NCBI RefSeq assembly: GCF_002872255.1
Contig: NZ_NIPR01000064.1
Span: forward strand, 48,502 to 112,501
DNA length: 64,000 bases
Direction: 5' to 3'
From: Companilactobacillus nuruki
GTDB lineage: Bacteria > Bacillota > Bacilli > Lactobacillales > Lactobacillaceae
Shown: one piece after another, positions 54,229 to 63,862 of the stretch
Layout: each line of letters opens with the position of its first letter
Position numbering within the stretch: the stretch's first letter is position 1
The notes under the pieces: generated by a model
What the model saw: the letters and a program-made list of their open reading frames with translations, nothing else
Database searches by the model: none
Told to the model about the DNA's origin: nothing
Position numbers and translations under genes: made by a program

Positions 54229-55197
54229 ATGAAAATAATCACAGTTGAAGAACATTTTGATACACCTGCTAATGTTAAAAATTTTAATCAATATTCAAAA
54301 ATTAAAAATAATAATCCTCGTCAAAATGAACTAAATCACGATTTAACCAGCCTTCAGGCGCATGTTGATTATATGGACAAATATAATATTGATATGCAGG
54401 TTATCTCTGATGCTGGTAACTCACCACAAGTTTTACCTGATAACATGGTTGTATCTGCAAGTAAAGAGCAAAACGATACATTGACCAATAATATGACAAA
54501 ATTTCCAAAACGATTTGCTGGATTAGCAGTCTTACCAGTCAATCTACCCGAAAAAGCAGCCACTGAATTAGAACGATCTGTCAAAGAACTAGGATTAAAA
54601 GGTGGCATTATTAGTGGTTCTGTAAATGGTCAATTTCTTGATGATCCAAAGTTCGAACCAATATTTGCAAAGGCCGCCGAATTAGATGTTCCTTTATATT
54701 TACATCCCGGGGTTATTACTGATGAACAGCTTAATATGTTATATAAAAGCAAATCTTATTCTCCATTACTAACCACTATGATGGGTGGAGCTGCATGGGG
54801 TTGGCATAACGAAGAAGGCATCCAAGTTGTTCGTTTAATCTTAGGAGGGATTTTCGAAAAATATCCTAAGCTAAAATTAATCACCGGGCACTGGGGCGAA
54901 TTTGTACCTATGTTTATTGAAAGACTTGATCAATTTGGAGCAATTGGTGGTTTGAAAAAACCATTTTCTGAAACTTATCGAAAAAATATCTTTATAACAC
55001 CCTCAGGTATGTTTACAAATCCACAATTACAATTAATTAAAACAGAAATGGGTACTGATCATATGATGTATTCTGAAGATTACCCTTATGTCAAACGTGA
55101 GAACGATGTAAGAAAGTTTATTACAGAAGCTGATTTAACAAATCCTGAAAAAGAAACATTCGCTCATGGCACTGCCGAAAAATTGTTTAAACTTTAA
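54229..55197 (+). CDS. Amidohydrolase-superfamily protein (ACMSD/benzoate decarboxylase-like)
   Basis: 322-residue TIM barrel of the amidohydrolase 2 group. VEEHFDTP near the start stands for the HxH-type metal region, VPLYLHPG, LKLITGHWGEFVPMFIERLD and the late Asp in YSEDYPYV follow in order as in 2,3-dihydroxybenzoate or ACMS decarboxylases. Metal-dependent decarboxylation or hydrolysis of an aromatic compound is likely, exact substrate unknown. AAGGAAG precedes the ATG. Confidence 0.85.
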   Translation: MKIITVEEHFDTPANVKNFNQYSKIKNNNPRQNELNHDLTSLQAHVDYMDKYNIDMQVISDAGNSPQVLPDNMVVSASKEQNDTLTNNMTKFPKRFAGLAVLPVNLPEKAATELERSVKELGLKGGIISGSVNGQFLDDPKFEPIFAKAAELDVPLYLHPGVITDEQLNMLYKSKSYSPLLTTMMGGAAWGWHNEEGIQVVRLILGGIFEKYPKLKLITGHWGEFVPMFIERLDQFGAIGGLKKPFSETYRKNIFITPSGMFTNPQLQLIKTEMGTDHMMYSEDYPYVKRENDVRKFITEADLTNPEKETFAHGTAEKLFKL

Positions 55198-55208
55198 TTT
55201 ATTAAGAT

Positions 55209-55250
55209 AGTAAACCCCCTCTTATTTTAAAAAATTTGAGGGGGTTTACT
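55209..55250 (+). terminator. Terminator of SDR-amidohydrolase operon
   Basis: AGTAAACCCCCTC and GAGGGGGTTTACT form a perfect stem. Confidence 0.88.
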
Positions 55251-55373
55251 ATATCTAAGTATTTCACGTTATGTCCTTACTTATTATTTATATAAATATT
55301 TTCTACTAAAGTAATTATTTTGTTTAATTCTTGATTACAAGAGCCTTAATAATTAAGTATTGATTATTTAGAA

Positions 55374-55417
55374 TCCAAAGATTATTATTTATATGTAATT
55401 ACATAATAATCTTTGGA
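55374..55417 (+). promoter_or_regulatory. 15-bp stem-loop covering the deoC ribosome binding site
   Basis: TCCAAAGATTATTAT and its exact complement flank a 14-nt loop. The right arm contains the first part of the GGAGG ribosome binding site (55415-55419) of deoC. Inside the structure is a 14-bp perfect palindrome, TATGTAATTACATA, that could be the operator of the GntR regulator encoded downstream. Confidence 0.7.
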
Positions 55418-55427
55418 GGATTTAAAC

Positions 55428-56165
55428 ATGTCACAATATACATTAGATGAATTATCAAGATTGATCGATCATACTAACTTACACGCCTACGCTTCTGCAG
55501 ATGATATGAAAAAACTATGTCAAGAAGCCATAAATTATCATTTTAGAATGGTAGCAATCAATCAGGTTCAATCAAAAATTTGTTATGATATATTAAAAGA
55601 TACTGATATTGATATTGGTGCTGCCATTAGCTTTCCTCTTGGACAAACAACAATCGAATCTAAAGTCTTCGATACTAAAAATGCAATTGAAAATGGAGCT
55701 AACGAGATCGATTATGTAATCAATATCACCGAAGTAAAAAATAATAATTTTGATTACATCAAACAAGAGATGGAACAAATCGTTAACGTTTGTCATCAAA
55801 ATTCTGTTTTGGTAAAAGTTATTTTTGAAAACGCCTATCTTACTAAAGATGAAATAAAACATGTTGCTGAAATAGCTAAGGTCGTTAAACCCGACTTTAT
55901 CAAGACATCAACTGGTTTTGGTCCTAGTGGAGCCAAAATTGAAGATGTTAAACTTATGAAGGAAACAGTTGGTGATGTTGTTTCAGTAAAGGCTGCTGGT
56001 GGAATCAGAAACTCTGATGACTTTCTAGCAATGATTGCGGCTGGTGCTGATAGAATCGGTACAAGCAGTGGTGTTAAAATCATCGAATCTATTAAGCAAA
56101 GAATGGTCGATGACAATATTCAAACCATTAAAATCGATCGAAAGTATCAAAAAAATTTGAAGTAG
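55428..56165 (+). CDS. deoC: Deoxyribose-phosphate aldolase
   Basis: Cleaves 2-deoxyribose-5-phosphate to acetaldehyde and glyceraldehyde-3-phosphate. 245 residues: [10 protein letters not shown] near the start, [13 protein letters not shown] (Lys about 130) and [13 protein letters not shown] with the Schiff-base Lys (about 159), then [12 protein letters not shown] phosphate binding as [12 protein letters not shown]. Start is ATG 55428, 9 nt after GGAGG. Alone with a GntR regulator rather than with deo nucleoside genes, so it may serve an imported deoxyribose-type or similar substrate. Confidence 0.93.
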   Translation: MSQYTLDELSRLIDHTNLHAYASADDMKKLCQEAINYHFRMVAINQVQSKICYDILKDTDIDIGAAISFPLGQTTIESKVFDTKNAIENGANEIDYVINITEVKNNNFDYIKQEMEQIVNVCHQNSVLVKVIFENAYLTKDEIKHVAEIAKVVKPDFIKTSTGFGPSGAKIEDVKLMKETVGDVVSVKAAGGIRNSDDFLAMIAAGADRIGTSSGVKIIESIKQRMVDDNIQTIKIDRKYQKNLK

Positions 56166-56183
56166 AACATATGAGGTAAAACA

Positions 56184-56903
56184 ATGGACAGTAAGAATTT
56201 GCCTAAACATACATTAATTGAAAATGACATTTTATCGAAAATTAAAAATGGGACCTACAAACCTAATACACTTATCCCTAAAGAAATTGAATTAATGGAA
56301 ATTTATGGCGTTAGTCGGCCTACTGTTCGTCAAGCAATCCAATCTTTAGTCAACAAAGGTCTTTTGGCTAAACGAAAAAAACGTGGAACTATCGTATGTC
56401 AAAGTAAAATCTCTCAAGAGTTTACTCATATAATTGAAAGCTACAATGATGAGGTTAAGAATAAAGGATTGACTCCTAAAACTCATGTTATTCTGTTACA
56501 AAAAGAATTACCCTCTCAAGAAGTATGTGATAATCTGCAAATAACTAAAGATGAATTTGTTTATAAATTGGTTCGTTTACGTTACGCCGATGAGCAACCT
56601 ATCGTATTGGTAACAAGTTATATTCCCAATAAAATCTTTCCTAAGTTGAATGAATTTAATTTTGAAGATGTTTCGCTTTACTCAGCCCTAGATGATAATA
56701 ACTACCCTATTTTGCAAGTTCGCCGTAAGTTAGAGGTGTTGTCCGCCGATGAAACTACATCTGATCTTTTAAATATTGACGAAAATGATCCGATTTTTTA
56801 TTTCCATACTGTTGGACTTACAAAGAACAATGTTCCAGCTGAATATTCTATTGCCAAATATCGTGGAGATATTAATTCATTTGAAATTTACATTCAAAGA
56901 TAG
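56184..56903 (+). CDS. GntR/HutC-family regulator with UTRA domain
   Basis: 239 residues: winged HTH (LIPKEIELMEIYGVSRPTVRQAIQSLVNKGLLAKRKKRGTIV) and a UTRA effector domain (residues about 90-235, with YKLVRLRYADEQPIVLVTSYIP). 18 nt behind deoC with GAGGT before the ATG, so co-transcribed; probably senses a sugar phosphate and controls deoC through the palindrome in its leader. Confidence 0.9.
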   Translation: MDSKNLPKHTLIENDILSKIKNGTYKPNTLIPKEIELMEIYGVSRPTVRQAIQSLVNKGLLAKRKKRGTIVCQSKISQEFTHIIESYNDEVKNKGLTPKTHVILLQKELPSQEVCDNLQITKDEFVYKLVRLRYADEQPIVLVTSYIPNKIFPKLNEFNFEDVSLYSALDDNNYPILQVRRKLEVLSADETTSDLLNIDENDPIFYFHTVGLTKNNVPAEYSIAKYRGDINSFEIYIQR

Positions 56904-56970
56904 AAAAAGAATTTTGTTCTAATCCATTTTGAAGTTTAGAATATAACTAACAAACTCTGGAGGGCAACTA

Positions 56971-57582
56971 ATGGTTGAATTATATATCGTCAGGCATGGC
57001 GAAACTGATACTAACTACACTGGAAAGATCAATGGTTCTGCAACTAATCTACCGCTTAACGAAACTGGTAGAAAACAAGTCACTTATTTAAGAGAGCATA
57101 TGGTCATGGATATTAATGATTTTGATGAAATTTATGCCAGTCCTTTAAAACGGGCTCTTGAAACCGCCGAAATTCTCAATCAAAATACTCATACAATAAA
57201 AACAGATGATCGATTAAAAGAAATCAATTATGGTTCATGGGATGGTCTCTTAGCTTCTGAAGTTATTGCCAAACATCCTGATGGGTTTGATGAAAATGAA
57301 TACTTAACTGAGGACTACGTCAAATATGCTGAAAACGGTGAACCTTACGAATCAGTTTATAAACGTATTCAATCATTCTTAGATGATGTTTCTAAAGAAG
57401 GCGACAAAAAAATTATGGTCGTCTGTCACGGTTTTATTACCAGATCATTTATCAAATTAGTAACAAAAATACCTGATATGAAAGATGTTTATGAACCTAT
57501 CAATGCAGGCGTTACTAAAATTAAAATCTTACCAAGTGGTCATCCTTACATGACCTACTTCAATCGTTTAGAAAATATTTAA
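56971..57582 (+). CDS. Histidine phosphatase family protein
   Basis: 203 residues. Catalytic RHG motif at residues 7-12 (IVRHGETDTN), the second His in VVCHGFITRSF, and the acid in LKEINYGSWDGL. Cytoplasmic phosphatase of the phosphoglycerate-mutase-like group; substrate unknown. GGAGGG before the ATG; 67 nt after the GntR gene. Confidence 0.9.
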   Translation: MVELYIVRHGETDTNYTGKINGSATNLPLNETGRKQVTYLREHMVMDINDFDEIYASPLKRALETAEILNQNTHTIKTDDRLKEINYGSWDGLLASEVIAKHPDGFDENEYLTEDYVKYAENGEPYESVYKRIQSFLDDVSKEGDKKIMVVCHGFITRSFIKLVTKIPDMKDVYEPINAGVTKIKILPSGHPYMTYFNRLENI

Positions 57583-57589
57583 GCATAGC

Positions 57590-57638
57590 AAAGGGATTGT
57601 TTAGCGGCTATTAAAATAGTTGTTAAACAATCCTTTTT
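57590..57638 (+). terminator. Terminator after phosphatase gene
   Basis: AAAGGGATTGTTTA pairs with TAAACAATCCTTT with one mismatch and is followed by T. Confidence 0.8.
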
Positions 57639-57753
57639 TATGTGTAAAAAATTATATTCTTCTAATTCCTTCTGAGATAAAACATTAGTCTCAAATAAAA
57701 AAAACTAGTAGTATATAGTGATATGGAATAATCAATAAAGGAAGTAATCAAAC

Positions 57754-58755
57754 GTGACAGAATCAAATTTTTGGTCAAAAATTGCTACTCAAGCTAAATC
57801 TGAGAATCGCCCTTTCTTCACTATGGCACCAATGGAGGCCGTTAGTAATACTGTTTTTCGACAAGTTATTGCTAAGGCGGCTGCACCTGATACTTTTTTC
57901 AGTGAGTTTGTTTATGCCAAGGGTATTACTGACCCTAACACTAAGTTTCCCATTCATGGTCGCTTATACGTCGATTCTACAGAAACAAAACGTCCGGTCG
58001 TCCAACTTTGGGGAAACTTGGCTGAAGACTTTGTAACTGCGACAGAATCTCTTAAAGAACAAGGATTTGAAGCTGTAGATATTAACATGGGTTGCCCTGA
58101 TAGCACTGTTATTAAAAACCATGGTGGAAGTGATTTAATTCGTAATCATCAATGGGCTCAAAACGTGATCTCAGCTGCTAAGACATCCGGACTGGCCGTT
58201 AGTGTCAAAACACGTTTAGGATACAGTAAAGTTGATGAATATAAAGATTGGATTCCCTTCTTACTTAATCAACATGTTGATGTATTAACAATTCATTTAA
58301 GAACCAAAATGGAAATGAGCAAAGTTGATGCTCACTTTGAATTAATTGATGATCTAATCAAATTAAGAGATGAAATAGCTCCAGAAACACTCCTACAAAT
58401 AAATGGTGATATTCCAAACTATCAGGCCGGACTAAAATTATATCAAGAACATCCTGGCCTAAATGGGATTATGATCGGACGTGGGGTTTTCACCAGTCCT
58501 TTTGCCTTTGAAAAAGTACCCAAAGAACATTCCCTAACAGAGCTATTAGAATTATTAAAAATGCAATTAGATCTCTTTGATAACTTCGCAACTCATTATG
58601 ATTATCCACGTTTCCCATCATTAAAACGTTTCTTCAAAATATATGCTCGTCCTGAACTTGGGGCTACTAACTTGAGAAATAAAATGATGGATGCTAAAAG
58701 TACTGATGATGTTAGAGAGATATTGAACAATACTTCGCAATATTTATATAAATAA
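57754..58755 (+). CDS. tRNA-dihydrouridine synthase (copy 2)
   Basis: 333 residues, starting with GTG behind AAAGGAAG. Same family features as copy 1: MAPMEAVSNTVFR, catalytic Cys in DINMGCPD, VKTRLGYS, and IMIGRGVFTSPFAF. The DUS signature PMEAV differs from the PMAGVTD of DusB. Opposite orientation to copy 1, 6 kb away. Which D-loop uridines each modifies cannot be told. Confidence 0.9.
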   Translation: MTESNFWSKIATQAKSENRPFFTMAPMEAVSNTVFRQVIAKAAAPDTFFSEFVYAKGITDPNTKFPIHGRLYVDSTETKRPVVQLWGNLAEDFVTATESLKEQGFEAVDINMGCPDSTVIKNHGGSDLIRNHQWAQNVISAAKTSGLAVSVKTRLGYSKVDEYKDWIPFLLNQHVDVLTIHLRTKMEMSKVDAHFELIDDLIKLRDEIAPETLLQINGDIPNYQAGLKLYQEHPGLNGIMIGRGVFTSPFAFEKVPKEHSLTELLELLKMQLDLFDNFATHYDYPRFPSLKRFFKIYARPELGATNLRNKMMDAKSTDDVREILNNTSQYLYK

Positions 58756-58798
58756 TAAAATGAGTGCGAGACATAACCCCAGAATAATATAAAATTAT

Positions 58799-58836
58799 AG
58801 CCTAAATGTGAAAAAACACATTCGGCTTTTTTTTAT
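58799..58836 (+). terminator. Terminator downstream of copy 2 dihydrouridine synthase
   Basis: AGCCTAAATGTG and CACATTCGGCT pair around AAAAAA, followed by eight T. Confidence 0.82.
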
Positions 58837-58995
58837 AGAATTGAATTGTTTGACAATAAATCTAATCTGATTTAGTGTAAAAATACAGTGTTTTTATAGA
58901 AAAAATAGTCTAATTAATGATCTTTCTTCACTAGCCATCTCCTGTCCAATGAAACTGAAGACATTAAAAGCTGAAAGATGAAAGGAAGTTATTGT

Positions 58996-59271
58996 TTGCA
59001 GAGGATTAGTTCAGAAAAAGTAGAAAAGATTGGTACGGTAGCAAGTTTAATGTCAGTTTTGATGTATGTTTCATACATCCCTCAAATCATTTCCAATCTA
59101 TCTGGGACTAAAGGCAATCCGATTCAGCCTTTGGTTGCTTTTATTAACTGCACTATTTGGACAGCTTATGGTCTACTCAAAAAAGAAAAAGATTGGCCCA
59201 TTGTTTGGGCCAATGTTCCAGGAATCTTCTTGGGAGCTGCAACCTTTATCACCGCAATATTTAGTTTTTAA
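58996..59271 (+). CDS. SemiSWEET-type sugar transporter subunit
   Basis: 91 residues from TTG 58996, with GGAAG 7 nt upstream; an in-frame ATG at 58978 overlaps that site and is less likely. Three membrane helices with the PQ-loop motif as SYIPQIISNL and FINCTIWTAYG, the Asn/Trp pocket of SemiSWEETs. These work as homodimers moving sugars by facilitated diffusion. Substrate unknown. A terminator follows at once. Confidence 0.85.
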   Translation: MQRISSEKVEKIGTVASLMSVLMYVSYIPQIISNLSGTKGNPIQPLVAFINCTIWTAYGLLKKEKDWPIVWANVPGIFLGAATFITAIFSF

Positions 59272-59280
59272 TAATTCATT

Positions 59281-59307
59281 AGCAAGCCCAATGGGCTTGC
59301 TTTTTTT
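59281..59307 (+). terminator. Terminator after SemiSWEET gene
   Basis: AGCAAGCCCAATGGGCTTGCT is a perfect short hairpin followed by seven T. Confidence 0.88.
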
Positions 59308-59434
59308 ATGGGGGTTAAAAGCATGTATAAATCACTATAAATTTTCTGCCATCAGATTGATTAAATGGAACTATGATTGGCATGGTGTTCTCAACACAGT
59401 TTTATATTATTCAGAAGTTATTTTTCCCGCGTTT
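59308..59434. other. Decayed intergenic sequence
   Basis: No gene on either strand. It lies just past the stop of the truncated third gene of the PadR operon and may be remains of it; I could not find a frame that continues the protein. Confidence 0.4.
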
Positions 59435-59596
59435 TTAATGCAAATTTATCGGCGCATACCAGGTACCAAAATGGGACAAAATTTCATTAATATCAAAATT
59501 CAATAAACTTAAAGCGATAACCATTAATACCGCACCTACAACCAAAATAACCAATGCCAAAACCAACATTTTACTATTAAACTTTAATAAACTCAT
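59435..59596 (-). pseudogene. Truncated N-terminus of the third gene in the PadR-HAAS operon
   Basis: 53 codons starting MSLLKFNSKMLVLALVILVV, one membrane helix (about 10-32) then FDINEILSHFGTWYA and a stop. It is translationally coupled to the HAAS gene (ATGA overlap). In PadR-HAAS operons of Firmicutes the third gene normally encodes a DUF4097 protein with an N-terminal helix and a large beta domain; here only the start is left. A genuine small protein is the alternative. Confidence 0.55.
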
Positions 59597-60144
59597 GCTT
59601 CAATCCCCCTTGAACTAAATTTTTTAAACAAACTTCTGTTTAAATTATATATGGCTCCACTAAAACCTATAAGAAATTGTTCAAATAAAATTCCCAAGCC
59701 TAATAATATTAATGAAATCCCGAACTGAAGTAGTGCATATGTAAAACCAATCTTAAAGATAACAATAAAACTACCTAAAAACGTCCATAAGCCCGCCGCC
59801 ATAAAAGCCAGCGCGCATATGATCAATGAAAAAACTATTGCTAATGCAATAATATACAGGGCTGCTACAATTGGTCCCCATATTGGAAAACTAGCTGATA
59901 ACAAAATAATTCTTTGTAATCTATTTTTCACCTTAGGAATTTTGACCTTCTCATCTGACAAAATATTTAACAAAATTTTTTTAACACCGCCAACGCTATT
60001 AACAGCCGCCTCACTACTCATTCCATTTTCTATTAAATCATCTAAATATTCAGAGTAATACTCAATATAATCATCCGAATTACTAACGCCATATTTTTTT
60101 AAATCCTTTTCTAAATCAATTAAGAATCCCGTTTTATCCATCAT
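59593..60144 (-). CDS. HAAS-domain (DUF1700) membrane protein
   Basis: 183 residues: an N-terminal cytosolic helical domain with FLIDLEKDLKKYGVSNSDDYIEYYSEYLDD, the HAAS/DUF1700 signature, then three to four membrane helices. Typically co-transcribed with a PadR regulator and thought to be a partner in envelope-stress sensing. Overlaps the padR gene and the next frame, so the three are translationally coupled. Start may also be the second Met, one codon on. Confidence 0.87.
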   Translation of the reverse strand: MMDKTGFLIDLEKDLKKYGVSNSDDYIEYYSEYLDDLIENGMSSEAAVNSVGGVKKILLNILSDEKVKIPKVKNRLQRIILLSASFPIWGPIVAALYIIALAIVFSLIICALAFMAAGLWTFLGSFIVIFKIGFTYALLQFGISLILLGLGILFEQFLIGFSGAIYNLNRSLFKKFSSRGIEA

Positions 60145-60451
60145 AATTTTCTCCTTTAATAAACTGAAAAATTCTTTCTACCTGTCCCCATTCATTAATG
60201 AATGTATTAACTTCAGCTTTACCTATATCTGTGATCTGATAATACTTTCGAACTCTATTATTGTGAATCCGACTTTGTGAAGTTATTGCCCCTTTAGCAA
60301 GTAATCGTTTCAAAATGGGATATAGTGTTGATTCAGATATTTCTATCAAAGGAGCTAAATCATTGATAATCGCATAACCATAAGATTCTTTTCGCTCTAA
60401 CTCAGATAAAATACAAATATCTAATAATCCTTTTTTTAATTGTGCGTTCAT
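60134..60451 (-). CDS. PadR-family transcriptional regulator
   Basis: 105 residues: winged HTH with LKKGLLDICILSELERKESYGYAI and ESTLYPILKRLLAKGAI, the PadR signature, plus a short C-terminal helix. First gene of the PadR-HAAS operon and expected to repress it. AGAGGT before the ATG. Confidence 0.92.
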   Translation of the reverse strand: MNAQLKKGLLDICILSELERKESYGYAIINDLAPLIEISESTLYPILKRLLAKGAITSQSRIHNNRVRKYYQITDIGKAEVNTFINEWGQVERIFQFIKGENYDG

Positions 60452-60521
60452 ATCTATACCTCTTTATACATAGTATTATGCAATAGGATGTATTAAAAAT
60501 CAAATAATTTTAATACTTACA

Positions 60522-60562
60522 AAAAAAGATTGAAACCAATAAAAATCGGTTTCAATCTTTTT
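60522..60562 (-). terminator. Terminator of asnS
   Basis: AAAGATTGAAACC and GGTTTCAATCTTT form a perfect stem with a T-run of seven on the minus strand. Confidence 0.88.
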
Positions 60563-60587
60563 ATTTATATTTTCCTTATTAAATTAA

Positions 60588-61979
60588 CTAAAATTCAGCA
60601 TTACCAGGTGTTCTAGGATAAGCGATGACATCTCTGATATTTTCCATACCAGTAATGTACATAACTAATCTTTCAAATCCAATACCAAAGCCAGAATGAA
60701 CGGTACCACCATACTTACGCAATTCTAAGTACCACTTATAGTCTTCCTCATTCATATCAAGTTCAGCCATTCTTGCTTCAAGCTTATCAAGACGTTCTTC
60801 ACGTTGTGATCCACCAATCAATTCACCAATTTCAGGAACTAACAAATCAGCGGCAGCTACTGTCTTACCATCATCGTTGGCACGCATATAAAAGGCTTTG
60901 AAGTCTTTTGGATAATCAGTAATAAAGACAGGCTTCTTATAAACTTGTTCTGACAAATAACGTTCATGCTCTGAATCAAGATCCAGACCCCAATAAGGTT
61001 TTACTTCGAATTCAACGTCTGTAGCTTTTTCCAAAATATCAATGGCCTCAGTATAAGTTACGTGGGCAAATTCTTCGCCAGCTGTAGCCTTCAAGCGATC
61101 AATCAAAGTGTTATCAACATTTTCATTTAAAAATTCAAGCTCTTCTTTTGCATGTTCTAGTACATAATTGATAACATATTTTAATAATGCTTCTGAACAA
61201 TCCATTTCATCTTTAAGATCTGCAAAAGCCATTTCTGGTTCAATCATCCAGAATTCTGAAGCATGACGACCAGTATGTGAGTTTTCAGCTCTGAATGTTG
61301 GTCCGAAAGTATATACATTTCTAAAGGCTAGGGCAAATGGTTCAACTTCCAATTGTCCAGAAACAGTTAAGTTAGTTTCTTTTCTAAAGAAATCTTCGTT
61401 GTAATCAATCTTACCTTCGTCAGTCTTAGGAAGGTTATTCATATCCAAAGTAGTGACTTGGAACATCTCTCCAGCACCCTCAGCATCAGAACTTGTAATG
61501 ATTGGTGTATGTACATAGACAAAATCATTATGTTGCAAATATTCATGAATAGCAAAGGCTGCTAGTGAACGAATACGGAATACTGAATAAAATGTATTTG
61601 TTCTTGGACGCAAATGTGCGATTGTCCTCATATATTCATATGAATGGGCTTTCTTTTGCAATGGATAATCAACATCAGAGGCACCCAATTCAACGATCTC
61701 AGTAGCATGGATCTCAAATGGCTGTTGAGCCTTAGGGGTTAATGCCAATTCACCTACAACCTTGATAGTTGTACTAATAGGGAATTTAACTACCTCAGCA
61801 TAGTTTTCCATATCACTAGTCATAACTACTTGAACATTTTTAAAGAACGAACCATCATTCAATTCAATAAAACCAACTCGTTTTGAACCTCTAATTGTAC
61901 GAATCCAACCAGAAACAGTGATTTGATCACCATCAGCAAATTCTTTTTTATATAAATCTTTAACTAAAACGTTTTGCAT
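60588..61979 (-). CDS. asnS: Asparaginyl-tRNA synthetase
   Basis: 463-residue class IIb synthetase charging tRNA-Asn. N-terminal OB-fold anticodon domain ([22 protein letters not shown]), motif 2 in [20 protein letters not shown], and motif 3 [15 protein letters not shown]. The [12 protein letters not shown] segment is typical. Controlled by the T-box leader directly upstream. Confidence 0.97.
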   Translation of the reverse strand: MQNVLVKDLYKKEFADGDQITVSGWIRTIRGSKRVGFIELNDGSFFKNVQVVMTSDMENYAEVVKFPISTTIKVVGELALTPKAQQPFEIHATEIVELGASDVDYPLQKKAHSYEYMRTIAHLRPRTNTFYSVFRIRSLAAFAIHEYLQHNDFVYVHTPIITSSDAEGAGEMFQVTTLDMNNLPKTDEGKIDYNEDFFRKETNLTVSGQLEVEPFALAFRNVYTFGPTFRAENSHTGRHASEFWMIEPEMAFADLKDEMDCSEALLKYVINYVLEHAKEELEFLNENVDNTLIDRLKATAGEEFAHVTYTEAIDILEKATDVEFEVKPYWGLDLDSEHERYLSEQVYKKPVFITDYPKDFKAFYMRANDDGKTVAAADLLVPEIGELIGGSQREERLDKLEARMAELDMNEEDYKWYLELRKYGGTVHSGFGIGFERLVMYITGMENIRDVIAYPRTPGNAEF

Positions 61980-62010
61980 TGCTTTCTCCTTTTATTCTTG
62001 GAATACTATA

Positions 62011-62290
62011 GACGAAAAAAAGACCTTTCATCCCCAATATAAGGGACGAAAGATCTTTCCGCGGTACCACCCAAGTTTTTTATAAAAAACACCTCAAAGT
62101 ACAATTAAATACTTGCCAATTATAACGTACTGGTCAACGTCTATACCTACTCTTAAAAATTTCAGTTAGAAGAAAACAAAGATGTTTTTCTTATATACCG
62201 ACACGCTAGGTTCTCACTTACCCTAACTCCCTGTGGATAAAGTATATAGTACTCCTTCTTTTAATATCTTAAATATTTCGATTTCCCTGA
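62011..62290 (-). promoter_or_regulatory. T-box riboswitch of asnS
   Basis: The leader contains the T-box sequence GGGTGGTACCGCG (minus strand, about 62074-62058) followed by a terminator (62059-62011) that it can disrupt. Further upstream are stem I elements (AGGGTAAGTGAGAACC). A probable specifier AAC (Asn) lies in CTAACTGAA near 62165. Uncharged tRNA-Asn is expected to bind and allow read-through into asnS. The 5' boundary is approximate. Confidence 0.9.
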
Positions 62291-62363
62291 ATATAGCATA
62301 TTTTTAGACCATTTGTAAAGTACAATATTAATAAGTAACTCAATAAAGGTGCGTGATTTATAC

Positions 62364-63080
62364 ATGAAAAAATTATCAAAATGGTTAATTGGAATCTTAA
62401 TTGGAATTATAGTCCTAATTTTAATAACTTTTTTAGTTGTTAAAAACAAAGAGTATCAACCAAGTACAACCGCCCAAACAGCAGCCAATAGTAGCACTAT
62501 GATAAACAGTACTACTAAATTTCAAGGCGATGACTCTAACCCTAAGGTTATCTTCTATCCTGGAGCTTTAGTGGAACCAAAAAGTTATAGTATTTGGGCA
62601 AATAAAGTATCACAAGCTGGATACTCAGTTTATATCGTTCGTTTTCCTTTGGACTTAGCAGTTTTGAATGTTAACGCCGCTAACAAAATATCCAAGAACA
62701 ATGGTTATATTATCGGTGGACATTCACTAGGTGGAACCATGGCTAGTCGTTACGCTAAAAATCATCAAAAGAATCTCCTGGGGGTCTTTTTCCTAGCAAG
62801 TTATCCTGAAAAAAAAGGCGACTTACATGAAATAAATGTACCTGTCCTCTCACTAACTGCATCAAAAGATGGTGTTTTGAACCAAACTAGTTACCAAGAA
62901 GCTAAAAAATTACTACCAAATGATACAATTTATGAACAAATATCTGGAGGCAATCATGCTGGTTTTGGTAGCTATGGTAAACAAAAAGGTGATAATACCG
63001 CTTCTATTAGCAATCAAAAACAGCAAAATACTGTAAGTAAACTTTTAATTAATTGGTTAAATAGTAATATCAGTAAATAA
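62364..63080 (+). CDS. Membrane-anchored alpha/beta hydrolase
   Basis: 238 residues from ATG 62364. One N-terminal membrane helix (about 8-27), Ser/Thr-rich linker, then an alpha/beta-hydrolase domain outside the cell: catalytic Ser in GGHSLGGTMAS, Asp in TASKDGVLN, His in GGNHAGFG. Resembles dienelactone-hydrolase-like lipases of unknown substrate. Upstream lies the asnS T-box region on the other strand. Confidence 0.82.
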   Translation: MKKLSKWLIGILIGIIVLILITFLVVKNKEYQPSTTAQTAANSSTMINSTTKFQGDDSNPKVIFYPGALVEPKSYSIWANKVSQAGYSVYIVRFPLDLAVLNVNAANKISKNNGYIIGGHSLGGTMASRYAKNHQKNLLGVFFLASYPEKKGDLHEINVPVLSLTASKDGVLNQTSYQEAKKLLPNDTIYEQISGGNHAGFGSYGKQKGDNTASISNQKQQNTVSKLLINWLNSNISK

Positions 63081-63163
63081 AATAAAGCGTTTTCATAATT
63101 TTCCACAAAAGCGCATACATTTTTGTTATACTTGATTTAGTTGTTACAGTTTTTGGGGGAATT

Positions 63164-63847
63164 ATGACTATTTTAACTAACAAAAAGATTACTTTAAATA
63201 AGGATACAAGAACCTTTATTCAAGAATATATCAATTATGTAAGAGACGTTAATCCAGAGGATATCTATGAGGGATTAAATAATAAACAGATTATCGGAAA
63301 TAAATTTATTTTTAAAATGTATCAATTAGAAAACTTGGATCTAGCAAATGTTGACTTACATATTGAAAACAATCGGGTTTTTGTCTTAGCTAGATTTTGG
63401 AATTCTCAGATCATTAATATTGGATCTATCCCTTTAAGTGGTAGTCTTAAAATAATACTCAATCAGGAATTCTATCCTATTTTAAAAATCACTGGTGGCA
63501 AATATAAGAAAGTCGTGACTGACACTTATGGTGAGGACACGATTGTTGACGACTTCGAGCCTTATCAATTAACTCTTGAAATTCACAAGGCCGATCAAAC
63601 CACATACAAATCACAAAGAATTGATGAAATATATCATCGAACATTTAAAAATGAACACCAATTAGTTACCCTATCTAAAAATCTTATGCGTTGTTTCGCA
63701 ATTTTTGGACTCTTATTAGGTTTAGGATTTATGTTCTTGGGATTTTTCTTAACTGGTTTGATGGTTATTATTGCCTTCTTCGGCGTCAACTCATATACTT
63801 TATTGCTTGCTGATGTTCATATGCAAGAACAACGGCAACGGGCTTAA
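63164..63847 (+). CDS. Hypothetical protein with C-terminal membrane helices
   Basis: 227 residues: a soluble N-terminal domain of about 165 residues, mixed helix and strand (NRVFVLARFWNSQIINIG), and two hydrophobic segments near the C-terminus (about 178-195 and 198-213). GGGGGA before the ATG; terminator after the stop. Family not recognised. Confidence 0.7.
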   Translation: MTILTNKKITLNKDTRTFIQEYINYVRDVNPEDIYEGLNNKQIIGNKFIFKMYQLENLDLANVDLHIENNRVFVLARFWNSQIINIGSIPLSGSLKIILNQEFYPILKITGGKYKKVVTDTYGEDTIVDDFEPYQLTLEIHKADQTTYKSQRIDEIYHRTFKNEHQLVTLSKNLMRCFAIFGLLLGLGFMFLGFFLTGLMVIIAFFGVNSYTLLLADVHMQEQRQRA

Positions 63848-63862
63848 GGTAAAGGGTAAAAA

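Noticed and set aside
58756..58798. Dispersed repeat element before the terminator (GTGCGAGACATAACCCC)
   Set aside because: Reminiscent of repeats in lactobacilli, but no second copy was found in the window.
59066..59506. 146-codon plus-strand ORF after SemiSWEET
   Set aside because: It overlaps the SemiSWEET gene in another frame and crosses its terminator.
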